Shown: positions 1-11,312 of the stretch, piece after piece
Position numbering within the stretch: position 1 is the stretch's first letter
How the letters are laid out: each line of letters opens with the position of its first letter
NCBI GenBank assembly: GCA_944990035.1
Contig: CALYLX010000126.1
Span: forward strand, 2,790,001 to 2,854,000
DNA length: 64,000 nt
Direction of reading: 5' to 3'
Origin: Clitopilus passeckerianus
Taxonomy: Eukaryota; Basidiomycota; Agaricomycetes; Agaricales; Entolomataceae
The notes under the pieces: generated by a model
Database searches by the model: none
Seen by the model: only the letters and a program-made list of their open reading frames with translations
What the model was told of the DNA's origin: nothing
Translations under genes and position numbers: made by a program

Positions 1-1731
1 ATCCACACACAGAGCCGGAGCCGGACTGGGACGATGACGACGACGGTAGACGCGCTCTACTTGGCTCGGAGAACAACCAGGACGACGAGGACGACGAAGA
101 AATTATACAACACTATAGTCCGCCACAGAAAACATGGCCACAGATCAAGTATATTGTTATAGAGGTGGGTCGTCCAATGGTTCCAATGACTTGTAAACTC
201 ATAAGGCTTTCAGAGCGCACCTACTTTACTTTTCACGACTATTGGGCTATTATTCACGGGTGAAATGCTGGACAAAGTTTCTGTGAGTTCCCTCAACTGC
301 TTCCACACGACCCTTGCTCAAACCTCCCCAGCGCTGGCGAGCCATGAAAGAAGTCCACCAAATAATCATGATTATTCCGGTGGTCATGAATCTCAAGGGA
401 AACCTTGAAATGAACTTGTCTGCACGCCTCGGTACCGCCGCAAACGTGGGCGAACTGGACGACAAGACTACTCGGCGCAAGCTGATCATTGGCAACTTGG
501 CACTCCTCCAAGTACAAGCAGCAGTGGTATCCTTTATCGCCGCAATCATTGCTCTCACCATTGGGATGCTGCTGCCAAGAGTTGCCCCGGGCCCCCAGAC
601 CGACATTTCCAATCCTGCAAATGAAACTGCAAGAGCCATTTTTGAAACTGTCCTCTCCGCGAGAAGCGTCAGCCGGCCAATACCCAAGCCTCCGAAAGAG
701 GCTTATGGTAAATTCACCTTCTGGAAGTAAGTCCCATGTAGCCGCTCGAGCCCAGGTGTCATTCTAACCTCTTTCCAGGCTTGTCATTGTGTCGTCAACA
801 GCCATGACCTCCGCCGCTCTGTCAAGTATAGTCCTTGGATCCTTCATGTGTACCTTGATCGTCCTCTGCCGCAAATATGGACGTGATCCAGGTTCGTACC
901 GAATATTCGTATAATATGAATCTTTATTGACCTTGTGTTCAGATAACATTGCTCCTCCAATTGCCTCCTTTCTTGGAGACCTTGTCACTCTAACCTTCCT
1001 CGGCATCGTCTCCTCAGCTCTCATAATAGTCGCCCATACCCCAATACCTCTAATCGTCGTCTGCGCCGTCATCGGTGTCGCTTTCTTCTGCTTCATTTAC
1101 ACCCTCCGAAACCCTCTCGTGCGGCCTCTTCTGACACAAGGCTGGTCGCCTCTTTTCATTGCCATGGCTATCTCCAGCGGGACGGGTATCGTGCTAGACC
1201 GATTCGTCTCACGATACGAGGGCTTTGCATTGCTCGCTGTCGTGATCAGCGGGCTGCCTGGAAGTGTTGGCAGTATCTTCGTGTCGAGGTTATCGACTGC
1301 ACTGCATGCTAAGGCAATGGCTATTCTGCCCCATGCGCACTCACCGCGTCGGGATAAAGGGCCACCAGAGCCAAGTGAGAAGCTGGTAATGGTGACGCTC
1401 CTGCTTATCACGTTGCCGGTGGAGATCATATTCCTGGCGATTCTAAGGGCATTGGGGTGGTTGAAGTTGCCCTTGCTGTTCGTTTCGATGTCTGTTGTAT
1501 TCTTCTTCGTTGCGGTTAGTAACTCTCCCTTGTTCCACCTTTCAGAACCTGATTTAGAACTGCCCACAGGTCTTTATCTCGCTCCAAGTCGCCAGGATAT
1601 TCACTAACTTCCTCTGGTCGAGAGGTCTCGACCCAGACATGTACGCATTACCTATACATTCTGCATTGATGGACCTTGTCGGCCAAGGACTACTGGTTGT
1701 CTGTTTCTCTATATTTCAGAGCGTTACATGA
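1..1731 (+). CDS. SLC41/MgtE-type divalent cation (Mg2+) transporter, 5' partial
   Basis: Membrane transporter expected to move Mg2+ or related divalent cations. The first full codon in frame is at base 3; the start lies outside the window. Exons that keep frame: 3-164, 214-282, 332-726, 779-891, 943-1514, 1570-1731. The N-terminal part is acidic (a run of Asp around bases 24-40), followed by hydrophobic helices. The SLC41 signature LKGNLEMNLSARLGTAANVG is encoded at about 391-450, and the family's typical C-terminal block with DPDMYALPIHSALMDLVGQ is in the last exon. This is the pore-forming MgtE-like repeat architecture without the CBS domains of bacterial MgtE, as in animal SLC41A. Family membership is seen directly; the substrate is inferred from the family. 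Confidence 0.9.
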
Positions 1732-1865
1732 TACATTGACCCCTCACGTTTACAAAATTGCAACATGCATGTCCCAAATTATACCCGGTATAGATGTGCG
1801 ATGTACTTTATAATACAGAGTGGTAATGCGAAATCCGCTTGGGGCACCATAATAGATTCTCTGCT

Positions 1866-3515
1866 TCACTCGTTGTTGGACATGGAGAAGTCTTTGAACC
1901 AGACGTATTGGTCCCGCGGGGTTGCGAATTGGGGTTCATGCCCACCGAAGAATGTGCTGGGTGAAAATTTTAGTCTCGCGATCTTTCTCGAGATTGAGAG
2001 ACAAACTCACCTGAAGAATAGCCCTACAAATCCCACCGGTTTCTCGTCCCACTCTTCTAGCTGAGCCTTGATGGGAGCTGCAGGCGGAAATGTAACCGTC
2101 GGCGTCGGTTCTGCTTCCTCTTTCCCAGCAGTTGAAACTTGTGAGACCTTTTCAACCCTCAGTGGCAACATCTCGACCATGAGCTTTCCCTGTGCGCCAG
2201 CACTTGAGCCCAGCTCCACCACTGGAAGGGTTCCATCGGTCGACCCCTCAGATACCGGCTTCCGCGACCCTTCTACCTCCGTTGTCGCAAGGAGTCCACC
2301 CAACAACGCTCCGATGAGATCTCCTAACCCTTGCGGTCTCTGCTTTTTCTTCTTCTTCCTTCGCTCCCGTCCTTTCCATCTATCCTCTGCCGCAAGCGCC
2401 TCTCCTCGGTAATACACATCATCCCTTGCAATGACGCGTTTACCGTTGACGTCCAGTGTAAAGGCTCCATCTTGCTGACCAGGCGTATTCAAGGTCACCG
2501 TCTGACGAACGGTAGTCCATGCGCCACGAGCCCAGGTGAAAGATCCGCGTCCTATCGATAGGCCATATGTTGCGTCGCAGACAGATTGGTCGTGCGAGCA
2601 GAGCTCCTCTGTCTGTTCGTCCTTCGGGACATACAGGTATAGCTCTCCCTCGCCTTTCCTTCTCCACATTAATCTGGTGCTGAAACAATCCAAAGCTTCG
2701 TCTCCTCCCGAACATCCCGTATGACCGCCATAGAGTCCAGGCAACTTCCCGCCTCTCACCCAGTCAAAATCAATGGGAAAGAAAACACTGTACTCCAACG
2801 TCACATTCTTCGCCTCCGAGATGTCGAGAGGCGTCGCGTAGAACTGTGCCCCTCCGAAAGGCTTATTCCCAGGATTGATGGAATCTTCGGGATAGAGCAG
2901 TTGGAGTACGGAACTTGAGTTGTCCCAGGCGGTGAGCTGATCTGATTCTCCAGATCCTAAGGTTGCGAGATTCCACTTGTCAGGTGTAGCACTAGCTGTA
3001 GCTGGAATGCCATGGACGATATCCAGATTCTTCGGTCCACCCGGGAAGGCTAATATGTTAAAATCGGTGAGATCTGTTATATGAGCTGCAGCAGACCATC
3101 GAGTGCTGGTGGCAGAGGGTTGTTTGGTGATTGCAGCTGGCTGTAATGGGGGAGGCACAACCACAGTTTGCGTTTCTACCACCGTAACGGTGGTCGTCCT
3201 CTGCAATGCCAGAGGCTCGGCAGGTCGTTGGCTAGACAGGGGTGATTTGGATTTGAATGATGAACGAGTTGTCGGCGTTGAATTGGTCAGACCAGATAGC
3301 TGCGCAGATATTGGGTTAGATGACACCCAGATGGGTAGTAGGAGGCTGACATGCTGTGTTGATGAGCGGTTCGAACTTGTCGGTGCTATTGATGTAGCAG
3401 AGGCAAAAGCTTCTTCGATAACTGTTTCCGTCACCCTTGTTACAGCTGGAAGAACAGGTGTACTTGAGCTTGTGAGAGAAATGGGGTTCAAGGTAGCTGT
3501 TGACAGGGGTGACAT
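1866..3515 (-). CDS. PL14-family (alginate/glucuronan lyase-like) polysaccharide lyase
   Basis: Likely cleaves uronate-containing polysaccharide by beta-elimination. Two exons: 2011-3515 and 1866-1956, joined by a 54-nt intron (1957-2010). The lyase core contains RGGKLPGLYGGHTGCSGG and a C-terminal GLFFSTFFGGH motif that is rebuilt exactly across the intron, both typical of fungal PL14-like proteins. The first ~150 residues are Ser/Thr/Pro-rich. Between the core strands there is an unusual insert of about 90 residues with a Lys/Arg-rich run (around 2325-2400) followed by a Gly/Leu stretch. No convincing signal peptide follows the chosen Met, so an upstream first exon near 3590-3730 may be missing; the frame is open back to about 3612 without another ATG. 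The family call is firm, the start is not. Confidence 0.82.
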
Positions 3516-4026
3516 TGAACCTAGCAGAGAATCTGGGACGAGGACTTGAGCGAGGACTTTGCTATTCCAAATCTGCCCGCGAGTATACCCTTCATGTTCT
3601 CGGTCTGAGACATTTCAAAGTAAACCAGACGTGGCTGGGGTGGTTGAAACCGTATATTTTCCCATTGCTGTAAACTGTGGACGACTTTCAAAGACGGCTC
3701 CGGCTCAGCCGAAGGGGACATATTGCCCACGGCCTACGGCCCGAGTGGCGATGCACCACTTCAACGCCATCAGATGAACCTTGTACCCTTCGTCGCAACC
3801 CCCATCGAACTCTGATTCTATTGAAACGTGATGTCCCTACATTCGAATACAGTTTGTCTACAGCCGCGGGAAGTGTAGGCAGATATGATTATAAGCATGC
3901 GTTCTGGCTCAGTTCCCATTTTCCCACTTTCCCTGTCCTGGGCGGCCTTGAAGAGCCCTTTCATGGGCGCTGTTTCTGTTTTTCTTCCTCACTTTGAGTG
4001 CTATTAGAGACTCACTGGTATTGAAC
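3516..4026. other. Intergenic, divergent promoter region
   Basis: Lies between the minus-strand lyase and the plus-strand membrane protein, so it probably holds both promoters. A short minus-strand open frame at 3521-3730 might be a missed first exon of the lyase, but no splice joining it could be supported. Nothing else recognised. Confidence 0.5.
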
Positions 4027-5446
4027 ATGCGTCTTTGGTGAGAATAATGTCATTGTAGACAATGCTTGTGGCTGATTACTCTCGGATAGTCTCGCAACGG
4101 CTGCCTTCCTCCTTTCTGGAGCATCAGGCAGCTGGGCTTTTCTCCTGCAGGTGCCCAGTATCACCTCGGATTACCAGGTCAAATTTGCGTGGACCCCTCA
4201 AGGAGAGGCAGCAACTTGCTCGACTGTATTGCTCGCGTATAACTGTGAGAATGGCGGTTGGAATAATCTACCAGCCCACGGCATAAACGATGGAGGATTC
4301 AGCCAATCCTTTCCTCCAAGTTCGCCATTTGCTCAACAGTTGATGCGCCAACGAAGTCTTCATTGCGAGCTCCGCGCCAAATGCTCGTAAGTACTGCTTC
4401 GTGCGACAATAGCTTACTTGCTGAAGTCAATCGTCACAAGGTCCAACCCTGAAGTAGCCCTACCCTCTGTCGTGAACTTCGTTGTCACAATCGAAAACAA
4501 CCGGTGAGTAAAGCGTATGATACCTGTCGCCCCACTTCTGAGGACGGTTTAGGCCTGTAATATCTGGTTCTGTATCTCAGCCAACACCAACCAATCAGCC
4601 TCCTGGTGGAGAGCAACACACATCATCGACAGAGGAACCACAGCCTTCAAAGACCCAATCGGAGGCACCTGCGACCACCTCAAGCTCTTCAAATGACACG
4701 GAATCGAGCACTTCACTATCATCCTCAACCAAATCGCAGGCACATTCAAGCAGCACCGATCTACAGAATGAAGCGACTTCGATATTTTCACCTACCGTGT
4801 TGGGGGAAACCTCCTCAGCAACCCCTGCTGCTGCAACCTCGAGTCCAGAAGCTTCGCACAGCGGGAAATCTAAGCCTATAGGAGCAATTGTTGGAGGTGT
4901 CATTGGCGGGCTGGTTGGGCTACTCATCCTCGTGAACCTGATCCTATGCCTCATCAAGAGGAGGAAGCTCGCAGCCCACTCCGATGGGGACTTACCTTCC
5001 CCTGTAGCTTATGACCCTCGACGGAAGACACTGCAGCGAGGTCAGTCTTCACATTCCCCTCTTCTGCCACCCCATGCTGATATTCTGCTTTGATAGCTTG
5101 GAACGACGAAATGAACTTCGTAATGGGACGGGCTGAAGAAAAATCACGTATGGTAGCCGCTACACCAGATGTTGTTGGTGCTGGTGCTGCGTTCAACGAC
5201 AGTCAATTTACTGGCAGCCATCCGTCTTACAAGGCACTTCTGGACAACATTGACGAGCATGGGTATGCGGCCGAAAAACCGCCAGCTCAGTGGAAAGAGC
5301 CAGATGCTGCTCCCTATAGGAGGGCTAGTTTCCAGTCTCGCACGGATGATGGCAGCAGCATATACCACCCGGAAGTAGAACGTTCGGACTCCCCAGTCAT
5401 GAGATGGGACCCCAATCGCTTCGTAAGATCGCCGTCTCCTCATTAG
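4027..5446 (+). CDS. Secreted Ser/Thr-rich single-pass membrane protein of unknown function
   Basis: Five exons keep frame: 4027-4037, 4090-4386, 4441-4503, 4553-5040, 5097-5446 (402 aa). The 11-nt first exon encodes only the start of the signal peptide, which continues LATAAFLLSGASGSWA in exon 2. It is followed by a Cys-containing ectodomain of about 110 residues, a ~90-residue Ser/Thr/Pro stalk, and one membrane helix beginning IGAIVGGVIGGLVGLLIL that ends at a basic stop-transfer KRRK. The cytoplasmic tail is ~150 residues. This layout is common among basidiomycete surface proteins (sensor or mucin-like), but no catalytic or named binding domain is visible, so no function is assigned. The tiny first exon is inferred from frame and from the signal peptide it completes. 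Confidence 0.75.
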
Positions 5447-5833
5447 TGATACCTCAAACTCTCTTTTGAACTATCCTTTGGTATTTATTTTCTTCCCAGT
5501 ATTGGTCCCAGCCGTCAAATGTATACCACAAGACCTACCGCTGTAATAATCGTTCATTTGTATTTTGTACTCTTCAAAATAGCCGGTCCTGCAATCTCCA
5601 AACAGAATACCTCACAACGAACGTGCCGTTCTCCTCTGGTAAACAGGAGGCACTGCACGCATCCGAATTCCGTTCCGACACTGACAATGTGGCTGTACAC
5701 CCCATGTCATTTCGCCCAATGCGTCCACTCCAATATCGAAAAGCCGTGCAGATGGACAACTGCGTATTTCAGGACCTGCTTTTACTCCACGAATCGCGAG
5801 CAGCTTCAACTCTTGCAATAACCCACAGAAGTC
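5447..5833. other. Intergenic
   Basis: 3' region of the membrane protein and promoter of the glucosyltransferase. Nothing recognised. Confidence 0.5.
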
Positions 5834-8800
5834 ATGGATGACAGGAGAAGCAGCAAGGATTCTGACAAGGAATACAAGAGTATGCGGACACTTCGCCTAC
5901 CTTCGCGTTTTATCATTTATTGACCAATATATGAGCAGATTTTTCATCCTGGAAGGCAGCTGGGAAAGGCCTGACATCTGCAGCTCAAGTAACAGATGAC
6001 GGACGAATCTCAGTCTATCTTGACCTGGGCCAAACTGTACCAGAACTGAAAGGAGCCCAAGCCAGGGATGTACGCGAGTTTGGCGTTGATGAGAGGAGCT
6101 GGGACCGCTGCCCAAATCTCAATATCGTTATCATGATTGTTGGAAGTCGTGGTAAGTGGCTTCCTTTAGGCTACCAGACCCCAGTCTCATGGAAGAACAG
6201 GGGATGTTCAGCCGTATGTGGCCCTTGCACGGAGACTCCTCCAAGATGGCCATCGAGTCCGGATAGCAACGCATCAAACCTTTCAAGATTTTGTCCAGGA
6301 TTCTGGCCTGGAATTCTTCGACATTGGAGGAAATCCTCACGATCTTATGAGCTATATGGTCAAGAGCAAGTTGTCTGAGTTCTGGCGCCGGAATTTCAGC
6401 TAACCACCTATTGCAGACCCAGGGCTCATCCCCGGGATCGAATCGCTCACGAATGGCGACATTGGAAAAAAGCGAACAATGCTCGAGGAGGTAAGCCTTT
6501 GCAATCATGAGACGTCAAACGCACGCTCAACCGCGTTTATGCTAGATGATAACTGGGTGCTGGAAGGCTTGCCATTCACCTTGTCCTTTGTCTGGGATTC
6601 CCTTCGCTGCAGATGCTATCATTTCCAACCCACCTGCATTCGCGCATATACACTGTGCGCAAGCTCTTGGGGTTCCCCTTCTGCTTAGTTTCAGTGAGTT
6701 CTGGTGACTATATGCGCCAACGATCCGCCCACTCACCTTCCTTCTGCTAGCCATGCCATGGTCTGTAATAAATTACAAAGCTCTATATGTTTGTTAATCG
6801 ATCTACTTCCAGGTGCCCAACCACGGATTTCCCCCACCCTCTTGTCAACGTGAAAAGCTCAAACGCCGACAAGAAGCTCACCAATTATCTGACCTATCCA
6901 CTGACTGATTTACTGACATGGCAAGGGTGACTTGATTTGGGCTCTGTCCTCTCTTCCGTACTCATTTGAATGCTTGCTTAGAATGGGTGACATCGTCAAC
7001 AAATTCCGTGTGAAGACGCTCGGCCTCCGAGAGCTTAGCCCCCGCTCTGGGCCAGGTTTTATCGACAGGGCGAAGGTACCCTGGACCTACTGTATGAGCC
7101 CCGCACTCATACCCAAACCGGATGACTGGAAGAACCACATTGGTATATTCTTCCTAGTTCATCTCCTCCTCATCACTCATCAAACTTCTTAGACGTGGTC
7201 GGCTTCTACTTCCTCGATCTTGGCTCGAGCTATACACCGCCCGAAGACCTCGCTGCATTCCTAGCTGCAGGGCCTGCTCCTGTATACATTGGGTATGCTG
7301 ACACCTTTTTCATGTCGCCAAGCATAACTCTAACCCGACTATATGCAGTTTCGGCTCCGTAGTCGTCGATGATCCTGCCGCAATGAGTAGTGAGTCTACA
7401 TCACCTTCGTTTTGTCTCTGTCTGCTAGAAAGAAATACCAGAGATCATATTTGAAGCCACTGCTGAAGCGGGCGTTCGTGCTCTGGTGTCTGCAGGCTGG
7501 GTAGGTCTCTGCGTCTTTTACCAGAACCATGACTGATACCTCACCTTCAGGGTGGCCTGGGTGGTGTTAACGTGCCAGATCACATATTCATCCTCGGGAA
7601 CGTCCCGCATGACTGGTTATTCGACAATGAACGCGTTACGGCTGTTGTACATCACGGTGGAGCAGGAACCACTGCTGTAGGTCTGGCGAAAGGAAGACCC
7701 ACTGTCGTAGTTCCTTTCTTTGGCGACCAAGGATTCTGGGGTGCGTTTGCGTTTTCCATCTGCCGCATTCATTTGCTTATCCAATCTTATGCTTTCATAG
7801 GTGCGATGATTCACAAAGCAGGTGCCGGGCCTGAACCGATACCACACAAGGAACTCCAGATGGAGAATCTGAGAGATGCCATTAAATTCGCGATCAGTCC
7901 ACCTGCGAAGGAGGCTGCGGGTCGCATGGCAGAGCAGATTCGGGTGGAGGTTGGTTGTATGCCGTTATACCCCTTGCCTCGGTACTCATCTGTTGTCTGC
8001 GTCTAGAATGGTGTTGAGAAAGGAGCTGAAAGCTTCTATCGCCATTTGCCTCTGTTGAACATGCGCTGCGACCTCGACCCGTCGAGAGTAGCAGTTTGGT
8101 GGTCAACAGAACACGTGAGTGCTTCCGTCTCTCGCATCTATCAGGCATTGACGGATGTATTCCAGTGTTTGAAACTGAGCGCATTTGCAGCACAATTGCT
8201 GGTTGATGCTAAGGAACTCGACCTCAAGAGTTTGGACCTGCATAGTAAGTTTCCTTTACGGCTAGCATCTTGACATATCTCTGAGGCCCCGCCAAGGATC
8301 CAAGGAATACGACAGCAGAATCCATGCCGCAGACCCTATATCTGGCGGCGCCATTGCCATTTTTTGGACGATAACGCATTACTACGCTGGAATTTACGAG
8401 ATTTTCCGGTTCGTTGGTTGCAACGAGATGTGGCGCCGGAACCTAATACTCTCATCGTCAGTTCACCTGTTACGGGCATTGTTGATACCACTATGGCTAT
8501 ACCCCGAGGTAGTTCAGACTTTTTCTCTCGATTTCGAAGGTACTGACCCAGACATTTAGGCATTATCAAAATCGTAGCCGATGTACACGAAGGGTTCCAG
8601 AATGCACCTAAACTCATCGGCGGAAAGGTCAGGGCGACTGGCAAAGTCACTGACTTTGAGAGTGGTATGAAAGAAGGTGGAAAGGTCTGTTTGCAGCTAT
8701 TGCGATCTCTTGTTCGCCTAGTTTGACTTACAGCTGCATAGTCTCTTTTCTACGGGTACTATGATGCCATTACTGGCCTCGTTACCGAGCCTATGGATGG

Positions 8801-9277
8801 GGCAAAGAAAGAGGTATGTGTGCCCTTATTTCCTCCTCCAATTTTATGTTGATCTCAGCAATACCTAGGGCTTCATTGGTGTCATAAAGGGTTCGGCACG
8901 AGGTTGTGAGTGTTGATCATCATTCGCATTCATGTTTCACGTTCGATGTTAACCTCCGTGTACCAGTCGTTGGCGCAGCCCTCAAACCAGCCGCAGGAGC
9001 AATGGGTCTGGTTGTTCATCCGTTCCGGGGCATAGCTGCAGGCTTCGCAAGTAAATCGGTCAGCCAAGACGAGAACAAGATTCGCAACATTCGGAAAGAC
9101 GATGGGGTGGATGCTGTCAGATCAGCGTCTCCGGGAGCCAAGGATGCAGTTCTTCAGAAGTTTAAGGAGGCATTGCCCGGCAAACAGGCGCGCCTGGAGA
9201 GATATAAATCTCTGGGAGAAGAGGAGATAAAGCGAGAAGAGGAAGCAATGCGGGATGCGGAGGAAATGGAAATGTGA
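5834..9277 (+). CDS. Sterol 3-beta-glucosyltransferase-like (GT1/GT28) enzyme
   Basis: Transfers glucose from UDP-glucose to sterols or a related lipid acceptor. I resolve 21 exons that keep frame to a 789-aa product: 5834-5879, 5939-6151, 6201-6365, 6417-6490, 6546-6693, 6751-6760, 6813-6926, 6982-7142, 7193-7292, 7349-7389, 7433-7500, 7551-7740, 7801-7949, 8007-8114, 8166-8244, 8297-8408, 8462-8508, 8560-8684, 8742-8813, 8869-8905, 8967-9277. Motifs: N-terminal [16 protein letters not shown], central [13 protein letters not shown], and the UDP-sugar site VHHGGAGTT followed by [10 protein letters not shown]. The C-terminal ~200 residues (starting [10 protein letters not shown]) match the extension of fungal sterol-GT homologues and end in a charged coiled-coil-like tail. 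No GRAM or PH domain is present, unlike ATG26. Exon 3 ends at a GC donor (6366) and exon 6 is only 10 nt. Confidence 0.9.
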
Positions 9278-9651
9278 ATCTGGCCCCCGAATATACTCTA
9301 CCGGACTCCTTTCCCTGCTTATCTGGCTCACCTGGTTCATTCGAAAGGACAACACTTATACGTTTCTATTTTTACTTGGATACCCATGGACAATTTTATA
9401 GTGATATATATATAAACGTTTTTCACTTTATGGTACAAACCCGAAACCTCTTGGTGGTACGTTTACGGCTTATAGGATTTGGCGTTGCGAAGAAAATTGT
9501 TTTCCTTGCATAACCTCACTCGGCAATGGCGGGGTTTATCGTGTATTATTCTATATTCGGAAAGCTTGCGAACGAACCAAGCAAGCCATGCAAATCCACA
9601 TAAGTGAGTGTTGTGGTAAAATTACTTTCCATTCAAGAGTCCCGAAATCTA
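9278..9651. other. Intergenic between convergent genes
   Basis: Shared 3' region of two converging genes, AT-rich around 9360-9430. No gene seen. Confidence 0.5.
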
Positions 9652-11027
9652 TCACAAGACAATGACATCCCTCGTCTCAGCCCAGTCGCCGAACAAAAGG
9701 CTGATACTCTCTCCGTTATGCGTTCTCCTTATGCTCTCAGCAATAGTAGGGCTGATGTCAATCGTCACCAACTTCGGGCACCCGACGGCGTGTTTTCTTT
9801 GTGGTATCGTGTTGGTCACCTAAAATCAGAAATAAAATGCCGATTAAACATGTGAAATCCAGACGGGATGCGGCTGAGAGATACTGACCACTAGTTGTTC
9901 TATAGGTAGCGATGAAACATTGCTCATGTTCATTTCTGAAAGGAGACCTGTGATTGGGTCAGGTTAGGAGGTCCGGCCCGTGGAATGCAGAGTTGGTAAT
10001 CTTACCATGAGAGATGAGCGCATGGATGGATTTTGCTCCCTTTTCTGCGAGGGTTCGCGTGGCCATGGTTAATGTCTTGCCGGTGTCAATCATATCGTCT
10101 ACGAGGATGGCAACCTGAGGTAGATAGGATGAGATTAATGGCTTTAGGAGGACAAAGGCAATGTACCTTGTCTTTGACATCGCCGACCAAGATCTCCATT
10201 CGCTCAGGAGCGTTTTCAGCTTTGCCATCGCGTTTCCGATGAATCAGCGCGAATTCGACTCCTAATTTATCCGCAATGGCCGTTACCCTAAACGCAGCAT
10301 CATTTCAGTGTGCCGAACTCCCCCATCAGAAATCGTAAAACCGCAACTCACCTCTTCGCACCTCCCGCATCCGGACTGACAATAATACTATTCTTCCACT
10401 CTGGAATAGCGCGCTTAATGTAACCAATCATCAGTGGTTCCGAGAACAAGTTATCGACTGGGATGTCGAAAAAGCCTTGAATCTGACTCGCATGGAGGTC
10501 CATAGTGATGACGTGATCGCACCCAGCCACGGTCAGCATGTTGGCGACAAGCTTCGCCGTGATTGGTGCACGACTCTTATCCTTCTTGTCCATACGTGCG
10601 TACGGGAAACAAGGCATCACCGCAGTGATCCTCCTCGCCGACGCAGTCTTGCAGGCCGAGATGAGGATAAGGAGTTCCATGAGGTTGTCGTTGACGTCGC
10701 CACATCCGGACTGGATGATGAAGACGTCCTCGTCGCGGACAGATTCGGATATTTTGACGTTGATCTCGCCGTTGGAGAAGTTTTTGACGGTGGTTGGTAC
10801 GAGGGGCACGTTAAGCCTAAGAGTGTGAACACAAAGATGTCACTTGGTCCATGGACCCTGCCTTTGAGCTGCCAACTCGTAGAGAAGCAGCTTACCGCTC
10901 GGCCACGGCTTGGGCGAGCTCGGGATGGCTATTCCCTGTTGATGATGACGATGAGCAAAGTGTTCTGGTCGCCGTCCGGCACGATGAGCTCACCTGCTAG
11001 GATGCGGATGGAGTTATTGTGGTACAT
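9652..11027 (-). CDS. PRS: Ribose-phosphate pyrophosphokinase (PRPP synthetase)
   Basis: Makes phosphoribosyl pyrophosphate from ribose 5-phosphate and ATP, feeding nucleotide, histidine and tryptophan synthesis in the cytosol. Seven exons (minus strand) 10994-11027, 10896-10935, 10352-10816, 10167-10287, 10006-10114, 9889-9947, 9652-9819 give 331 aa, a normal length for the short eukaryotic isoforms. Visible signatures: [14 protein letters not shown] near the start, the NGE and SVRDEDV motifs, the Mg/ATP region [12 protein letters not shown], and the PRPP-binding loop [11 protein letters not shown]. There is no long non-homologous insert as in yeast Prs1/Prs5, so it resembles the Prs2-4 type. 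It lies tail-to-tail with the glucosyltransferase. Confidence 0.93.
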
Positions 11028-11312
11028 TTTTGAGGTTGAGGTCGAAAATAATATATAAAAAGTAAATTATTGCATATAAAAGTTTGGAGAGAGGGGGGAG
11101 TGGAGGGAGGGAGTTGTGGAGATGCGGGAGAAAATTATCAGCAAAACAAAAATCTTTTAGCGGTGATATGTTTGTCGCCGAGCCAAACACCATCCACAGC
11201 CACAAAGGCCCAACGACGGACTTGCGTTAATGGAGAAATCATGAATTTAATGGGTTGTCATTGGTCTACTGAACGAACGTTGGATGGACAAGCGCCCTAT
11301 TATAGCATAACC

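Noticed and set aside
1097..1567. Minus-strand open frame of 156 codons
   Set aside because: Antisense to conserved exons of the Mg2+ transporter; no family features.
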